This document shows, piece after piece, positions 29,044 to 37,821 of a DNA stretch of 64,000 nt. The translations under genes and the position numbers were made by a program. Position 1 is the stretch's first letter. Each line of letters starts with the position of its first letter. The notes beneath the pieces were generated by a model. That model did no database searches, had not been told where the DNA came from, and was given only the letters and a program-made list of their open reading frames with translations. This DNA comes from Ignavibacteriales bacterium (GTDB lineage Bacteria > Bacteroidota > Ignavibacteria > Ignavibacteriales > Ignavibacteriaceae), in assembly GCA_016709765.1 (NCBI GenBank), contig JADJMD010000014.1, positions 186,001-250,000 of the forward strand. The letters run 5' to 3'.

Positions 29044-29361
29044 GATTTTCGTGCACATTTTATATCCACCGGAATTGGAAGCAATGATGTTTTTCCTAAA
29101 GAGTTCAGGTTGTTTCAGAACTACCCCAACCCGTTTAACGGTAATTCAATAATAAAATATTCAATTCCAAAATCTTCTCAAGTTCAAATCAAAGTCTTCG
29201 ATGTTTTAGGAAATGAAATAGAAACTATTGTTAATGAAGAAAAACCTATTGGAACTTATGAGTTAAACTGGAATGCAGCTAATCTTCCAAGCGGGGTGTA
29301 TTTCTATAGATTGCGAGCTGGAGATTATGTTCAAACAAGAAAGATGATTTTGTTGAAGTAA
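29044..29361 (+). CDS. Phosphodiester glycosidase, T9SS sorting-domain part
   Basis: Continuation of the glycosidase in another frame: DDFRAHFISTG, then FQNYPNPFNG to TRKMILLK. Its DNA from GGAACTTATGAGTTAAACTG onward is nearly identical to sorting domains at 14.4, 16.1 and 17.3 kb, including the 3' flank and terminator. Confidence 0.75.
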   Translation, partial: DFRAHFISTGIGSNDVFPKEFRLFQNYPNPFNGNSIIKYSIPKSSQVQIKVFDVLGNEIETIVNEEKPIGTYELNWNAANLPSGVYFYRLRAGDYVQTRKMILLK

Positions 29362-29386
29362 AAACTATCTTTAATCTTTTTATCAC

Positions 29387-29424
29387 TCCCCTATCAATGA
29401 AAGTTGGTCGGGGTTTTACTTTTT
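29387..29424 (+). terminator. Terminator, CCCCTATCAATG family, copy 5
   Basis: CCCCTATCAATGAAAGTTGG, then TCGGGG and a T-rich tail. Confidence 0.8.
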
Positions 29425-29456
29425 AAAGGACAAAATGAAAATTTCTTAAAAAAGAT

Positions 29457-29715
29457 GGAGAGTTTTTGGAGACATTCTTAAAAAAGATTCGTTTTTGATC
29501 GAATTTCAAAGCTTTTTAGGAATAGCGGAGCGTCCCTGACTCTCCGCTAAGTCCTTATATTATAAGGGGTTACAGATATATTTTATATCATTTTTTAGTC
29601 ACCAATTCTGTAAATCAATTTTTTACCCATTTTCATTATCTTATCGACTCATTTTATAACTTAATCAATCCTTTCTGAATAATCTGTTTTATTTAATTCA
29701 ATAGACACTAAAAAT
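29457..29715 (+). repeat. tRNA-3'-end-like attachment repeat, copy 2
   Basis: GGAGAG (29457) and GGAGAC (29468) are 11 bp apart. The core TCCCTGACTCTCCGC lies at 29533-29547, and the palindromic TCCTTATATTATAAGG follows. Here the core also sits in an inverted repeat, AGCGGAG (29524) with CTCCGCT (29542). About 170 bp downstream resemble copy 1. From 29716 to 29938 I see nothing recognisable. Confidence 0.65.
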
Positions 29716-29938
29716 GAAAATATTCTTTTGAACTAATAAACAATATTAGTCACTTAGAATAAATCTTGAATAGATAATATAATTACATTAATATATTTAA
29801 TTAAAGCTTTGCTTCTTTTATTTAAAATTCAATGCTTAATAGTAACGTCCTCTTTTGTAATGATTTTTAAGCTGGGTTAAATAGTAAAAATGTTTTTAAC
29901 ATTTTTCCAAAAACTATCATAATGTAATTTGTAGAAAA

Positions 29939-30308
29939 TTAGTTATGTGGTTCACTATGGATCTCATCATGCATATCAATTGGCTCTAAATGTGTCGTAA
30001 TATTGGTCTGAGCGCTCAAGCTCTTTTTAATTGTTGTTTCTAGTGCCGTCGCTATGTTATGTGCATCTTCAAGAAGAGTACCTTTAGGAAATAGCAGATG
30101 AAATTCGAGCCATAAAACATTTCCACTTTCTCTGTACCTTAACTGATGATACTCTAATCCCTTTGAAATAGTTTCTTGATCAAGAACCTTTTTAATAGCA
30201 TCTGCGGTTTCTTTATTCCCTTCATCCATTAACCCGCCGATGGATTGTCTGACTAATTTTCCGCCTGACCATAAAATATTTAACGCTGCAATTATAGCTA
30301 CTATAGGA
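29939..30308 (-). CDS. CDF cation-efflux transporter 1, C-terminal part
   Basis: Last membrane helix (DPIVAIIAALNILWSGGKL) and cytoplasmic dimerisation domain of a CDF transporter, in a different frame from its N-terminal part. The break is the G4 run at 30314-30317, where removing one base restores the gene. Confidence 0.75.
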
Positions 30309-30845
30309 TCAAAGGGGAAGCCAGCCGGTTATCCAGGTAAGTAACAAACCTCCAACAACTCCAAAGCTTGTCCAGGAATCCGTAAGCACGTGTTTACCGT
30401 TTGCAACAAGAATTATAGAATTTGTTTTTTTTCCTTTCCATACAATAAAGCCACCAAGAAAAAGATTAATTACCGATGCAGCAAATGTAAAGTAAGTTCC
30501 CTGATCGAGATTTGAAATTTCAATACCAAAAATTAAACGCTTAACAGAAATATAAATTATAAAAATTGCTGCTAAAATTATCAGGGCCCCTTCAAAACCT
30601 GCTGAAAAATAGCCTATCTTTTGATGACCATAAGTATGTTCTTCATCGGCAGGTTGAAAACTATACCACAAACTAAATACTGCAAAGCCAACACCTATTA
30701 CGTGAATTACAGATTCGGCAGCATCTGATAAAATTGCAGTTGAGCCTGTGAGGTAATATGCATACCATTTCATTGCTAACATTAAAAGTCCAAATGCAAA
30801 TGAGAGCCTAATTGCAAACATCTGAGCTGATCTATCTGTATTCAT
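30309..30845 (-). CDS. CDF cation-efflux transporter 1, N-terminal part
   Basis: Membrane half of a cation diffusion facilitator. Metal-site residues are visible in LSDAAES (helix 2) and in HVLTDSWTS (helix 5), and the EEHTYGHQKIGYFSAGFEG loop is typical. CDF proteins exchange Zn, Fe, Mn or similar metals for protons across the inner membrane. An intact paralog lies at 61141-62073. It clusters with a CorA-like gene, a rubrerythrin and a two-component system, suggesting metal or redox stress. Confidence 0.85.
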   Translation of the reverse strand: MNTDRSAQMFAIRLSFAFGLLMLAMKWYAYYLTGSTAILSDAAESVIHVIGVGFAVFSLWYSFQPADEEHTYGHQKIGYFSAGFEGALIILAAIFIIYISVKRLIFGIEISNLDQGTYFTFAASVINLFLGGFIVWKGKKTNSIILVANGKHVLTDSWTSFGVVGGLLLTWITGWLPL

Positions 30846-30904
30846 AAATTTTTTCTAAAATGTTTTTTAAAAAGATTTACTTGAGTTAATCAAAGTAGAA
30901 AGAT

Positions 30905-31429
30905 TTATTTCTTATTCTTAAAAAGTTTATTACTTTTTTCATTACTTAATTTATTTAATACAATAGCTGTAAACCAACCGATTCCAAGCATACCAAGACC
31001 AAATAGGGAATAGGATAAATGCCAGGGCATTCCGCTAGTCATCATACTGAACTCCGACATTCCTCCAATACTAGCAATAAGATTAAGGGGCAGAAATATT
31101 ACGTTTATAACTGTTAATCGTTTCAAAAGAATATTCATATTATTGTTGACCAGATTACCTCTTGCATCCATTAACCCACCAAGGACAGTTGAATAAATTT
31201 CAGCCTGCTTATAACATTGATTATTTTCAATACTCAAATCTTCTATAAACTCAATACGCGAAACTTCATCTGCATCAAGTGCTGAGGATAATGTATGTTC
31301 ATCAAAATCCAGACTTTTTAATATGATTTGCTTTTCAGCATCATCCGGATTTAAATAAAAATCTATTGTATTATCTTGACTATTGCTTAGAACAATGGAT
31401 TTGTCGACTATATCGAATCGCTTGTGCAT
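30905..31429 (-). CDS. corA: CorA-like Mg2+ channel with internal deletion
   Basis: 174 residues, little more than half of normal CorA length. The N-terminus (HTLSSALDADEVSRIEF) and the C-terminal two-helix pore region (LGGLMDARGNLVNNNMN, VINVIFLPLNLIASIGGMSEF) are both recognisable, but the roughly 130-150 residues forming most of the cytoplasmic funnel are missing between IEF and IENNQCYKQAE. The usual Gly-Met-Asn at the pore mouth reads Gly-Gly-Met-Ser. An in-frame deletion is likely, and transport activity is doubtful. Confidence 0.75.
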   Translation of the reverse strand: MHKRFDIVDKSIVLSNSQDNTIDFYLNPDDAEKQIILKSLDFDEHTLSSALDADEVSRIEFIEDLSIENNQCYKQAEIYSTVLGGLMDARGNLVNNNMNILLKRLTVINVIFLPLNLIASIGGMSEFSMMTSGMPWHLSYSLFGLGMLGIGWFTAIVLNKLSNEKSNKLFKNKK

Positions 31430-31589
31430 TACTTTAAATCCTTTCTAAAGGATATTGGAAATAAATCAGAGAATTGATAAGCATCTAATTATTTCCAGTT
31501 TTACTAAATAATAATCTAAAAGCAACAAAGTAAAATTACAGAAAGTATTTACCTATTTTTAATTGAGTTAGAAGAACAATTTTTCTAAA

Positions 31590-31627
31590 TAAAAAAACCC
31601 CGCCACTGGAAAAATCCAGAAGCGGGT
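31590..31627 (-). terminator. Rho-independent terminator of rubrerythrin gene
   Basis: On the minus strand, CCCGC and GCGGG flank CTGGA/TCCAG, followed by seven T. A strong hairpin right after the rubrerythrin stop codon. Confidence 0.85.
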
Positions 31628-31642
31628 ATTTTATGGAGGCAA

Positions 31643-32268
31643 TTACTTAATAGCGATAAACCTGTCCTTTGGTGTCATTGAAATTCCGCATCTGTTTGGA
31701 GCCTGACCTGCATAAGTATTGCCGCAAGTTGGGCAGACATAATAATTAGATGCAAGCGTGCCCTCTTTTTATTGTTCAGTTTTTCAAGTGCATCTTTATA
31801 AAGTTCATTATGTTTCTTTTCAGTTTGATATGCATAGTTAAATGATATTACTGCAAGATTGACATTACCTTCATTAGCAGTTTTAATAAAATCAGGATAC
31901 ATAGTAGAAACTTCATATGATTCTCCGTTTATAGCATCTTGAAGATTTTCTTTAGTAGACTTAACGTCAAATTTAGGATTTACTTTATCCATAGTAATAC
32001 CAAGCTGTTCAAGAACTGCTCTGTGGTTTTTTGCGTGGATCCCTTCTGATTTTGATGCTGCTTCAAAAAGAACAGCAATTTTAGTCAGACCTTCTTCTTT
32101 TGCTTTTTTAGAATAAGCAAGATACTTTGCACTTGCAGTAGTTTCACCAATTATTGCATCTTTAAGATTATCTACTGTCTTTGAATTAACTTTACCAGTA
32201 AATGTGAAGTTATAACTTATTGCGGCAACAATAAGAATGACTAGGGTACTAAAGATTTTTGCTTTCAT
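31643..32268 (-). CDS. Exported rubrerythrin-like protein (frameshifted)
   Basis: A signal peptide or anchor (residues 1-22) precedes a ferritin-like rubrerythrin four-helix domain with Glu and His ligands (LKDAIIGETTASAKYLAY, EGIHAKNH, INGESYEVSTMYPDF, EKKHNELY). The uninterrupted ORF ends at 31675 with a nonsense tail. One extra A in the A5 run (plus-strand T5 at 31766-31770) instead yields YYVCPTCGNTYAG and NRCG, a rubredoxin-like zinc ribbon, ending at 31643. Rubrerythrins reduce peroxide with a di-iron centre; an exported form is unusual. Confidence 0.85.
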
Positions 32269-32388
32269 TTTATCTCCTTTATGTTTTAAATAATTTAATT
32301 TGTTGATTCAAAACTACAATTGAAGACTAAAATGAATCTTAACGGATTCTTAAAATATGCTTAAAATTAATGAAGGGGAGTTAACAGT

Positions 32389-32760
32389 CTATTTGTTTAT
32401 TTGAAGATAAAAAGTAGTGCCTGATCCAACTTTGCTTTCAACATTTAGTTTAATGTCCTGTACTTCACAAAGTTTTTTTACAATTGAAAGACCTAAACCG
32501 AAACCACCAACTTCAGAATTTCTGGAATTATCGTTCCTGTAGAATCTATCAAATATTTTTTTTACCTGTCCATCAGTCATCCCAAAACCCTGATCTTTAA
32601 TAGAACAAATAAGAAAATCAGAATTACTTTTAAGTTCGATATTAATTTCCTTATTGCTATCGGAATATTTAATAGAATTGGTTATAAGATTTTCAAAAAC
32701 TATTTCCAGCATTGAAGGATCAACATTTGCAACCGGGTCTTTATCAAGGTTTAGATTTAA
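32389..32760 (-). CDS. Sensor histidine kinase, ATPase part
   Basis: ATP-binding domain of the kinase encoded upstream: N-box ENLITNSIKYS, G1 DQGFGM, F-box, and G2 GGFGLGLSIV. It is joined to the rest by one missing A in the run at 32768-32773. Confidence 0.8.
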   Translation of the reverse strand, partial: LNLNLDKDPVANVDPSMLEIVFENLITNSIKYSDSNKEINIELKSNSDFLICSIKDQGFGMTDGQVKKIFDRFYRNDNSRNSEVGGFGLGLSIVKKLCEVQDIKLNVESKVGSGTTFYLQINK

Positions 32761-33773
32761 AGAAATATTTTTTCAACGATCAGCGAGTTTAGCCTGCTAA
32801 TGGTATCGGATATAATGGGTTCTAAATCAATTTTAATTTTATTTGGCAGTACATTTCCTGAGTCATATCGTGCAAGAAACATTAATTGATCTATAAGCTT
32901 TGTTATCCTATCAGTCTCTCTAATGCAATAGTTTATCTTTTCTTCGTACTGATGAACTTCGCGAGGTTTTCTTATTAACACTTCCAGAGTTCCTTTAATG
33001 ACCGAAAGGGGGGTTCTTAATTCGTGAGAAGCATCCGATGTAAATTGTTTTTCACGCAATAGATTATCTTCAAGACGGTTTAATAATTCATTTATGGTCG
33101 AGATTAGTAAATATATCTCGTCTTTATTTTCGGGTAATGAAATTCTTTCCTTTAAATTTTCACGGGTTATTCTATTAGCAGTTGTAATTACATTATTTAT
33201 AGGTGCAATAGATTTTCCAGCAATGTATCTGGCTGTAAAAAACAATATGATCAGAATGATTGGGAATGAAACTATAAGAGCTTTTTGTAAATTTTCTAAA
33301 ACTATTTCTGATTCCTGCAATGGAATAGCAACGAGGATGTAAGCAAGAATTTTGTTTTTACTATTTACGATTGGATATTGAACCTGATATACAGGAGAAT
33401 TTGAAAGATGAGTATTATTATAAAATTTAGATTGAATGTTCTTATTTAGAATAAGACTGTCGCTTAATAAATTTGATGTTTTCTTTATAGTGTTACCAAA
33501 TTTATCAGATACTTGTATAAATGTTGGATTTACTTCTATCTGTCTGTGTTCTCCTTCTTCCCATTCAAGAGGATTAGCAAACACTAGTGAACTATCATTA
33601 TACATGATAATAGTACTGTTTAATTCTTTTAATTCGGAATCCAGATCATCCTTTAGATGGGAAAAGACAGTTTTTTGGACAATTAAATAAATGGCGATAA
33701 AAATAATAGCTATCATCATAGCTGTAGCAAAAAGATAATAAGCTGAAATTCTATTTCGAAATGAGAGATTCAA
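32757..33773 (-). CDS. Sensor histidine kinase, sensor and HisKA part
   Basis: Two membrane helices (residues about 10-32 and 165-185) flank a periplasmic domain, followed by HAMP and HisKA with H-box SDASHELRTPLSVIKG. It starts at TTG 33773, immediately after the TAA of the response regulator, so the pair is co-translated. The layout matches CusS/PhoR-type kinases. The frame breaks at T6 (32768-32773); the complete protein would be about 461 residues. Confidence 0.85.
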   Translation of the reverse strand: MNLSFRNRISAYYLFATAMMIAIIFIAIYLIVQKTVFSHLKDDLDSELKELNSTIIMYNDSSLVFANPLEWEEGEHRQIEVNPTFIQVSDKFGNTIKKTSNLLSDSLILNKNIQSKFYNNTHLSNSPVYQVQYPIVNSKNKILAYILVAIPLQESEIVLENLQKALIVSFPIILIILFFTARYIAGKSIAPINNVITTANRITRENLKERISLPENKDEIYLLISTINELLNRLEDNLLREKQFTSDASHELRTPLSVIKGTLEVLIRKPREVHQYEEKINYCIRETDRITKLIDQLMFLARYDSGNVLPNKIKIDLEPIISDTISRLNSLIVEKIFL

Positions 33774-34438
33774 TTATTCATCCTTGGCGATATATCCTAT
33801 ACCTCTTAATGTAAATATGAATTCTTTTGGCCCAATACCTAGTTTTTTCTGATAAAATTTATATAAGCATCGATCACAGAAGTATCAGCATTAAAATGAA
33901 TATCCCAAACGTGTTCAATGATTCTAGATCTAGTGCATACCCTTCCTTTATTCCTCATAAGATATTCAAGCAACGAAAATTCTTTCTGAGTCAGGGTAAC
34001 CTCAATATCATCTTTAAATACCTGATGTGTGTCTGAAGATAATTTGATTGGTCCCAAGACAAGATAACCTGATTCAGTAGTTTTAGTTCTTAGCTGAACT
34101 TTAATACGAGCAAGAAGTTCAGAAAACTGAAATGGTTTTTTAATATAATCGTTAGCTCCGCTTTCTAATCCAAATATTGTATCGTCAACGGTATCTCTGG
34201 CAGTGAGAAAAATAACGGGTATATTAGGATTATTTTTTCTTATTTCCCTCACGATTTCAATTCCACTTAATCCGGGAAGCATCCAATCCACTAAAAGTAA
34301 ATCATAATCATTGGAAAGTGCCATTTGCAAACCATTTTTCCCATCATAGGCTAAATCAACAGCAAAATATTCTTCGGTAAGACCATCCCTTAAAAAGTTT
34401 GCTATTCCTTTCTCATCCTCAATAACAAGTAATCGCAT
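33774..34438 (-). CDS. OmpR-family response regulator (frameshifted)
   Basis: A receiver domain (acidic pair near EDEKG, phospho-Asp in LLVDWMLPGLSG, Lys in IKKPF) is followed by a winged-helix domain (LTQKEFSLLEYLMRN, RIIEHVWDIHF, INFIRKK). The uninterrupted ORF stops at 33839. One more A in the run at 33843-33848 restores the conserved end LGIGPKEFIFTLRGIGYIAKDE up to 33774. OmpR-family regulators bind 11-bp direct repeats. Confidence 0.88.
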
Positions 34439-34449
34439 CAGAAAATATC

Positions 34450-34947
34450 CTAATCTTCATTATTAACAGAATTCTCAGAATTTGATGAATCTAAATTACC
34501 AAAACCTAAATCAAATTGGACACCGGCAGCGTGTTTGTACACCAGTTCACCGCCATAAAATCCTGTTCTTGCAATTGATAGTACACCTAAAAAGAAAATT
34601 ATAAAAGCTACCCATCGATAAACACCAATGTACTTTTTTAATAATACCATACCAATTCTAACCAATGCAGCTCCAATCATTACCCAGAGTGTTAAGGTAG
34701 CTGCACTTTCGTGAGTTTCAAGAGCCTGTTTGAGGGCACCAGCTTCCGTTACACCTTCACCTGCATAATTGCCGGACAAATATGCAGCAACTACACCAAG
34801 TGTGCCCAGAATTAATAAATAGAATCCCGCTTTGGTAAAAAAATCCTTTTTAAATATTAATCCAATTGCATCAGCTAAAAATCCAACTATTAAAAGTGCT
34901 ATTGGAAAATGAACGATCATTGGGTGTATGTGGGTTAAGTCAAACAT
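34450..34947 (-). CDS. DUF2231-type membrane protein
   Basis: 165 residues with four hydrophobic segments and the family start IHPMIVHFPIALLIVG, plus a second His in ALETHESAA. DUF2231 proteins are small inner-membrane proteins with conserved His residues, often found near cytochromes or redox genes; the exact role is unsettled. It lies 11 nt upstream of the response regulator and is probably co-transcribed. Confidence 0.85.
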   Translation of the reverse strand: MFDLTHIHPMIVHFPIALLIVGFLADAIGLIFKKDFFTKAGFYLLILGTLGVVAAYLSGNYAGEGVTEAGALKQALETHESAATLTLWVMIGAALVRIGMVLLKKYIGVYRWVAFIIFFLGVLSIARTGFYGGELVYKHAAGVQFDLGFGNLDSSNSENSVNNED

Positions 34948-35148
34948 AATTTTTCCTTTATTTTTGATTTAAACATACTTATGCATTCTTAAAGCATTCT
35001 AAGTGTTTCCTTAAAATTTGATTAAAAATCAAATGTTGATAGTTATTTTTCTTCTAATAATTTCTTTTCTATCAACCAAAAGATATCTGGTCTATTCATA
35101 TTGAGAGGTTCATCTAAAATATTGTAGTTGATTTTAATTATTCAGGCA

Positions 35149-35173
35149 AGAAAGAAAATTTTGTTGAAGTAAA
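35149..35173 (+). pseudogene. Tail of a T9SS sorting domain
   Basis: GCAAGAAAGAAAATTTTGTT leads to GAAGTAA and reads Ala-Arg-Lys-Lys-Ile-Leu-Leu-Lys-stop. It matches the 3' end of the plus-strand cargo genes except for the Met codon. The rest of the 34948-35281 gap shows no gene. Confidence 0.5.
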
Positions 35174-35281
35174 AAATACTTTTTTTTTAATAAATGATTG
35201 ATTTAAGCCGCTATGCTTTGGTAACAGAACTTATAATCCAGTAGTTAAAGATATGAATGAGTAAAATATTTAAAATCTTCT

Positions 35282-37240
35282 TCAGATTTTAGCATACACA
35301 CCTGAATACCTGGTTTCATCAGTAAGTAATTTACGATTATAATTTTCAAAACCTACAGTGATATCAATTTTTCTGAAAGCAGTAGTGTATTCCAACCTCA
35401 ACGTACTTAGATTAAGATCGATTTGCCTGCCTTCCTGAAAAATGTAATTACCCTCAAAAGATAATTTGGAATTTGAACCTAACAAATAAGCTAACATTAA
35501 AGAAACATCAGCAAAATTTTGTCTCGAGTTATCATCTATCAAATTATATATTCTGTAACTTCCGTTGATTGTGGCTATTAGATTATCGCTTGTTTGTCTG
35601 AATATTCTCAAGAAATATCTGCTGGAAGTATAAGGAGTAATGTTGCTCTGATAGTCTTCATATTCTGCACCTAAATCAAGATATTCATAAGAGAATTTAA
35701 TGCCGTATATTTTTTGGTTCAGAGTTTTTAGATAATCTGAGTTCATTTCTGTGACATTTGAATAGTTTTGATTATTTCCGCTAAAATAAAATTCTACAAA
35801 ATTATCCAGTATAGTCAGACTGGCGCCGTACCTATTAATTTTGGAATCGAAGCTAAGTGCAGGCTGCTGATCTGCCCTATACGAAACTAAAACAATTCCA
35901 CCGTCGGAAATCTGACCACCGGGTACTCTTTGTATCTCAGTATAGATGCCTCTTTGAATTAAAATATAATCAAAATTTTCCTGGTAAATAATTGTACCTA
36001 ACGAATTTTTGACAGCAATACTGTTCCTGTCAACATAAGGATTATTAAGAGTTGCTACAGTTCCTTCCGAAAGTAATTTTGATTCATCAAGAACAGTAAT
36101 GGTTCCATAAACATTTTCTCTGTTCTGATGGCTGAGAGAGAAACTGTAATTTAATCTTAACATTCCGGTTGGAATATTTTTTTGATAATCGAAACCTACT
36201 TCACCACGATTAATTTTTTCATCATAATATGTCTGTGAAACAGTCAAGTAATTATATGATATGTGTGATCTTAAACTTGCAAATAGTTGATGTTCTAATC
36301 TCGCTTCAACATCATGCTGCTTGGACTCTATAATTTCCTGAATAATCTTATAATATTGATAACGGCCATAAACACTAAAACCTGAAGGTAAATCTGATCG
36401 AAGGTTTTCATTAACCAAAAACCTGTTTATAGGCTGGCTGCCGACCTGATTAGTAAGAGAAATTAAGGAAGCAAAATTGAAATTACTGGAACGGTCAATT
36501 GTAAAATTATCGTTCAAACTCCAATTCATAGCCTTGTTGTGGATAGTAGAATTTGTAGTATACTTTCTCGTATAATCAAAATAATCTATATTTAATCTGT
36601 TATTGCTAAAGTCACTTATTGATCGATTGAATTCTGTGTTAACTGAAAATTGATTAGTGCTGAAATTTCTACCTGTCTGAAACTCATTTTCATCCCAATT
36701 ATTTTGTGAAACATTAAAGTTGAACGGTAAAATTAAATTTGGGCTGGATAATCTTGCACCATAATTAGTATAAAAGGATTCAATATTTGTCGTGTATTCT
36801 CTTCGACTAAATGAGTGATTAAAATTAAAATAAGGATTTAACGATACAATTCTTTCCGAAAAGAAAATACCACTTAGATCTACTCTTTCATTAGTATTTA
36901 TTTCAGAGTTATCAGGAGAAATAACATAGAGATCTAGATTTTTAACCGGACTATATGAAAAATTAGCGTCAAGTTGAAAAAAATTTGGATGCCATAAAAA
37001 ACTTGATGTGTTCAGATCTATTCTGCCTGACAGATAAGTTGATTTTCGTTCGTCCGTAAAATAATCAGGTAAATAGTATGTGCCCGATCTATAATTACCT
37101 TCAAGAGTTAGGAGACCGGAAAGGGATTTTATATTCCAAAAGCTAAATCCGTTTTCTTTTTTCCTTAATTTACCAGAGCAAAGTCCTACTTCAGCAAGGA
37201 ACATAAAAAATAAAAGCAAATATGTAATAACTTTATTCAT
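35282..37240 (-). CDS. Outer-membrane beta-barrel of cytochrome cluster
   Basis: 652 residues with a signal peptide (ends GLCSG), then almost continuous amphipathic beta-strands with Asn/Asp/Ser turns, as in large porins. The last gene of a minus-strand operon with three multiheme cytochromes and two NHL propellers. The combination is that of a porin-cytochrome conduit, in which a barrel holds a cytochrome across the outer membrane (MtrB/PioB/Omb role). I see no family motif that would prove kinship to MtrB, so the role rests on fold and context. Confidence 0.7.
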   Translation of the reverse strand: MNKVITYLLLFFMFLAEVGLCSGKLRKKENGFSFWNIKSLSGLLTLEGNYRSGTYYLPDYFTDERKSTYLSGRIDLNTSSFLWHPNFFQLDANFSYSPVKNLDLYVISPDNSEINTNERVDLSGIFFSERIVSLNPYFNFNHSFSRREYTTNIESFYTNYGARLSSPNLILPFNFNVSQNNWDENEFQTGRNFSTNQFSVNTEFNRSISDFSNNRLNIDYFDYTRKYTTNSTIHNKAMNWSLNDNFTIDRSSNFNFASLISLTNQVGSQPINRFLVNENLRSDLPSGFSVYGRYQYYKIIQEIIESKQHDVEARLEHQLFASLRSHISYNYLTVSQTYYDEKINRGEVGFDYQKNIPTGMLRLNYSFSLSHQNRENVYGTITVLDESKLLSEGTVATLNNPYVDRNSIAVKNSLGTIIYQENFDYILIQRGIYTEIQRVPGGQISDGGIVLVSYRADQQPALSFDSKINRYGASLTILDNFVEFYFSGNNQNYSNVTEMNSDYLKTLNQKIYGIKFSYEYLDLGAEYEDYQSNITPYTSSRYFLRIFRQTSDNLIATINGSYRIYNLIDDNSRQNFADVSLMLAYLLGSNSKLSFEGNYIFQEGRQIDLNLSTLRLEYTTAFRKIDITVGFENYNRKLLTDETRYSGVYAKI

Positions 37241-37252
37241 TTTATTTAGTTG

Positions 37253-37813
37253 CTATCTCAATAATGAACTTTCATCCGATCCGTGAGGGTTATGGCATTC
37301 AGAGCAATCCATATCACCAATCCCATTATGTATCTCTCCTGCGAGAAGCTCATCAAGATCATGACATTCAGCGCAGAGTTCACGCACGGGCTTTAGCAAA
37401 AGTCTATCAAGTTTTGCCTGATGCGGATGATGACATGAGCTGCACTCACCTGCTTCCACAGGATAATGTAGCTTTTTATATTTTGATTGAAAATCCTCAT
37501 GGCATTGATAACACAGCTCAGGTAAATTCATTGTCTTTTTAAATGAGTTTTTAATATCGTGACAGCTTTCACACATTTTTTCTTTATATGGTTCATGCAA
37601 TACTAATAATGGTGTAATTGATCTATTGTCGTTTTGAGTTGATTTTGATAATGAATCTGCTTTTAAACCCTGTTCATTTAAAGATTTTAAAGAATCAGGT
37701 GATGATGCACCATCAAATAAAAAATTAAGAACGTTGTCACTTGAACTTGAACTGCAGGAATATAGAACCATCGAGAATATTATAAGAAGACCGTATGTAT
37801 ATTTAATTTTCAA
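37253..37813 (-). CDS. Pentaheme c-type cytochrome lipoprotein
   Basis: 186 residues. The leader with Leu-Tyr-Ser-Cys (about residue 20) predicts a lipid anchor; the start codon is TTG. Five heme-binding motifs follow: CESCH, CYQCH, CSSCH, CAECH and CSECH, in the spacing of NrfB/doubled-CXXCH proteins, with extra His for bis-His ligation. It lies 12 nt upstream of the barrel gene. It probably passes electrons into or through the barrel. Confidence 0.92.
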   Translation of the reverse strand: MKIKYTYGLLIIFSMVLYSCSSSSSDNVLNFLFDGASSPDSLKSLNEQGLKADSLSKSTQNDNRSITPLLVLHEPYKEKMCESCHDIKNSFKKTMNLPELCYQCHEDFQSKYKKLHYPVEAGECSSCHHPHQAKLDRLLLKPVRELCAECHDLDELLAGEIHNGIGDMDCSECHNPHGSDESSLLR

Positions 37814-37821
37814 ACGAGGTC

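Noticed and set aside
29457..29550. Complete tRNA-Ser gene
   Set aside because: GGAGAG and CTCTCC could form an acceptor stem at tRNA-like distance, but no D-arm, anticodon arm or T-loop can be folded between them. Only the 3' end is tRNA-like.
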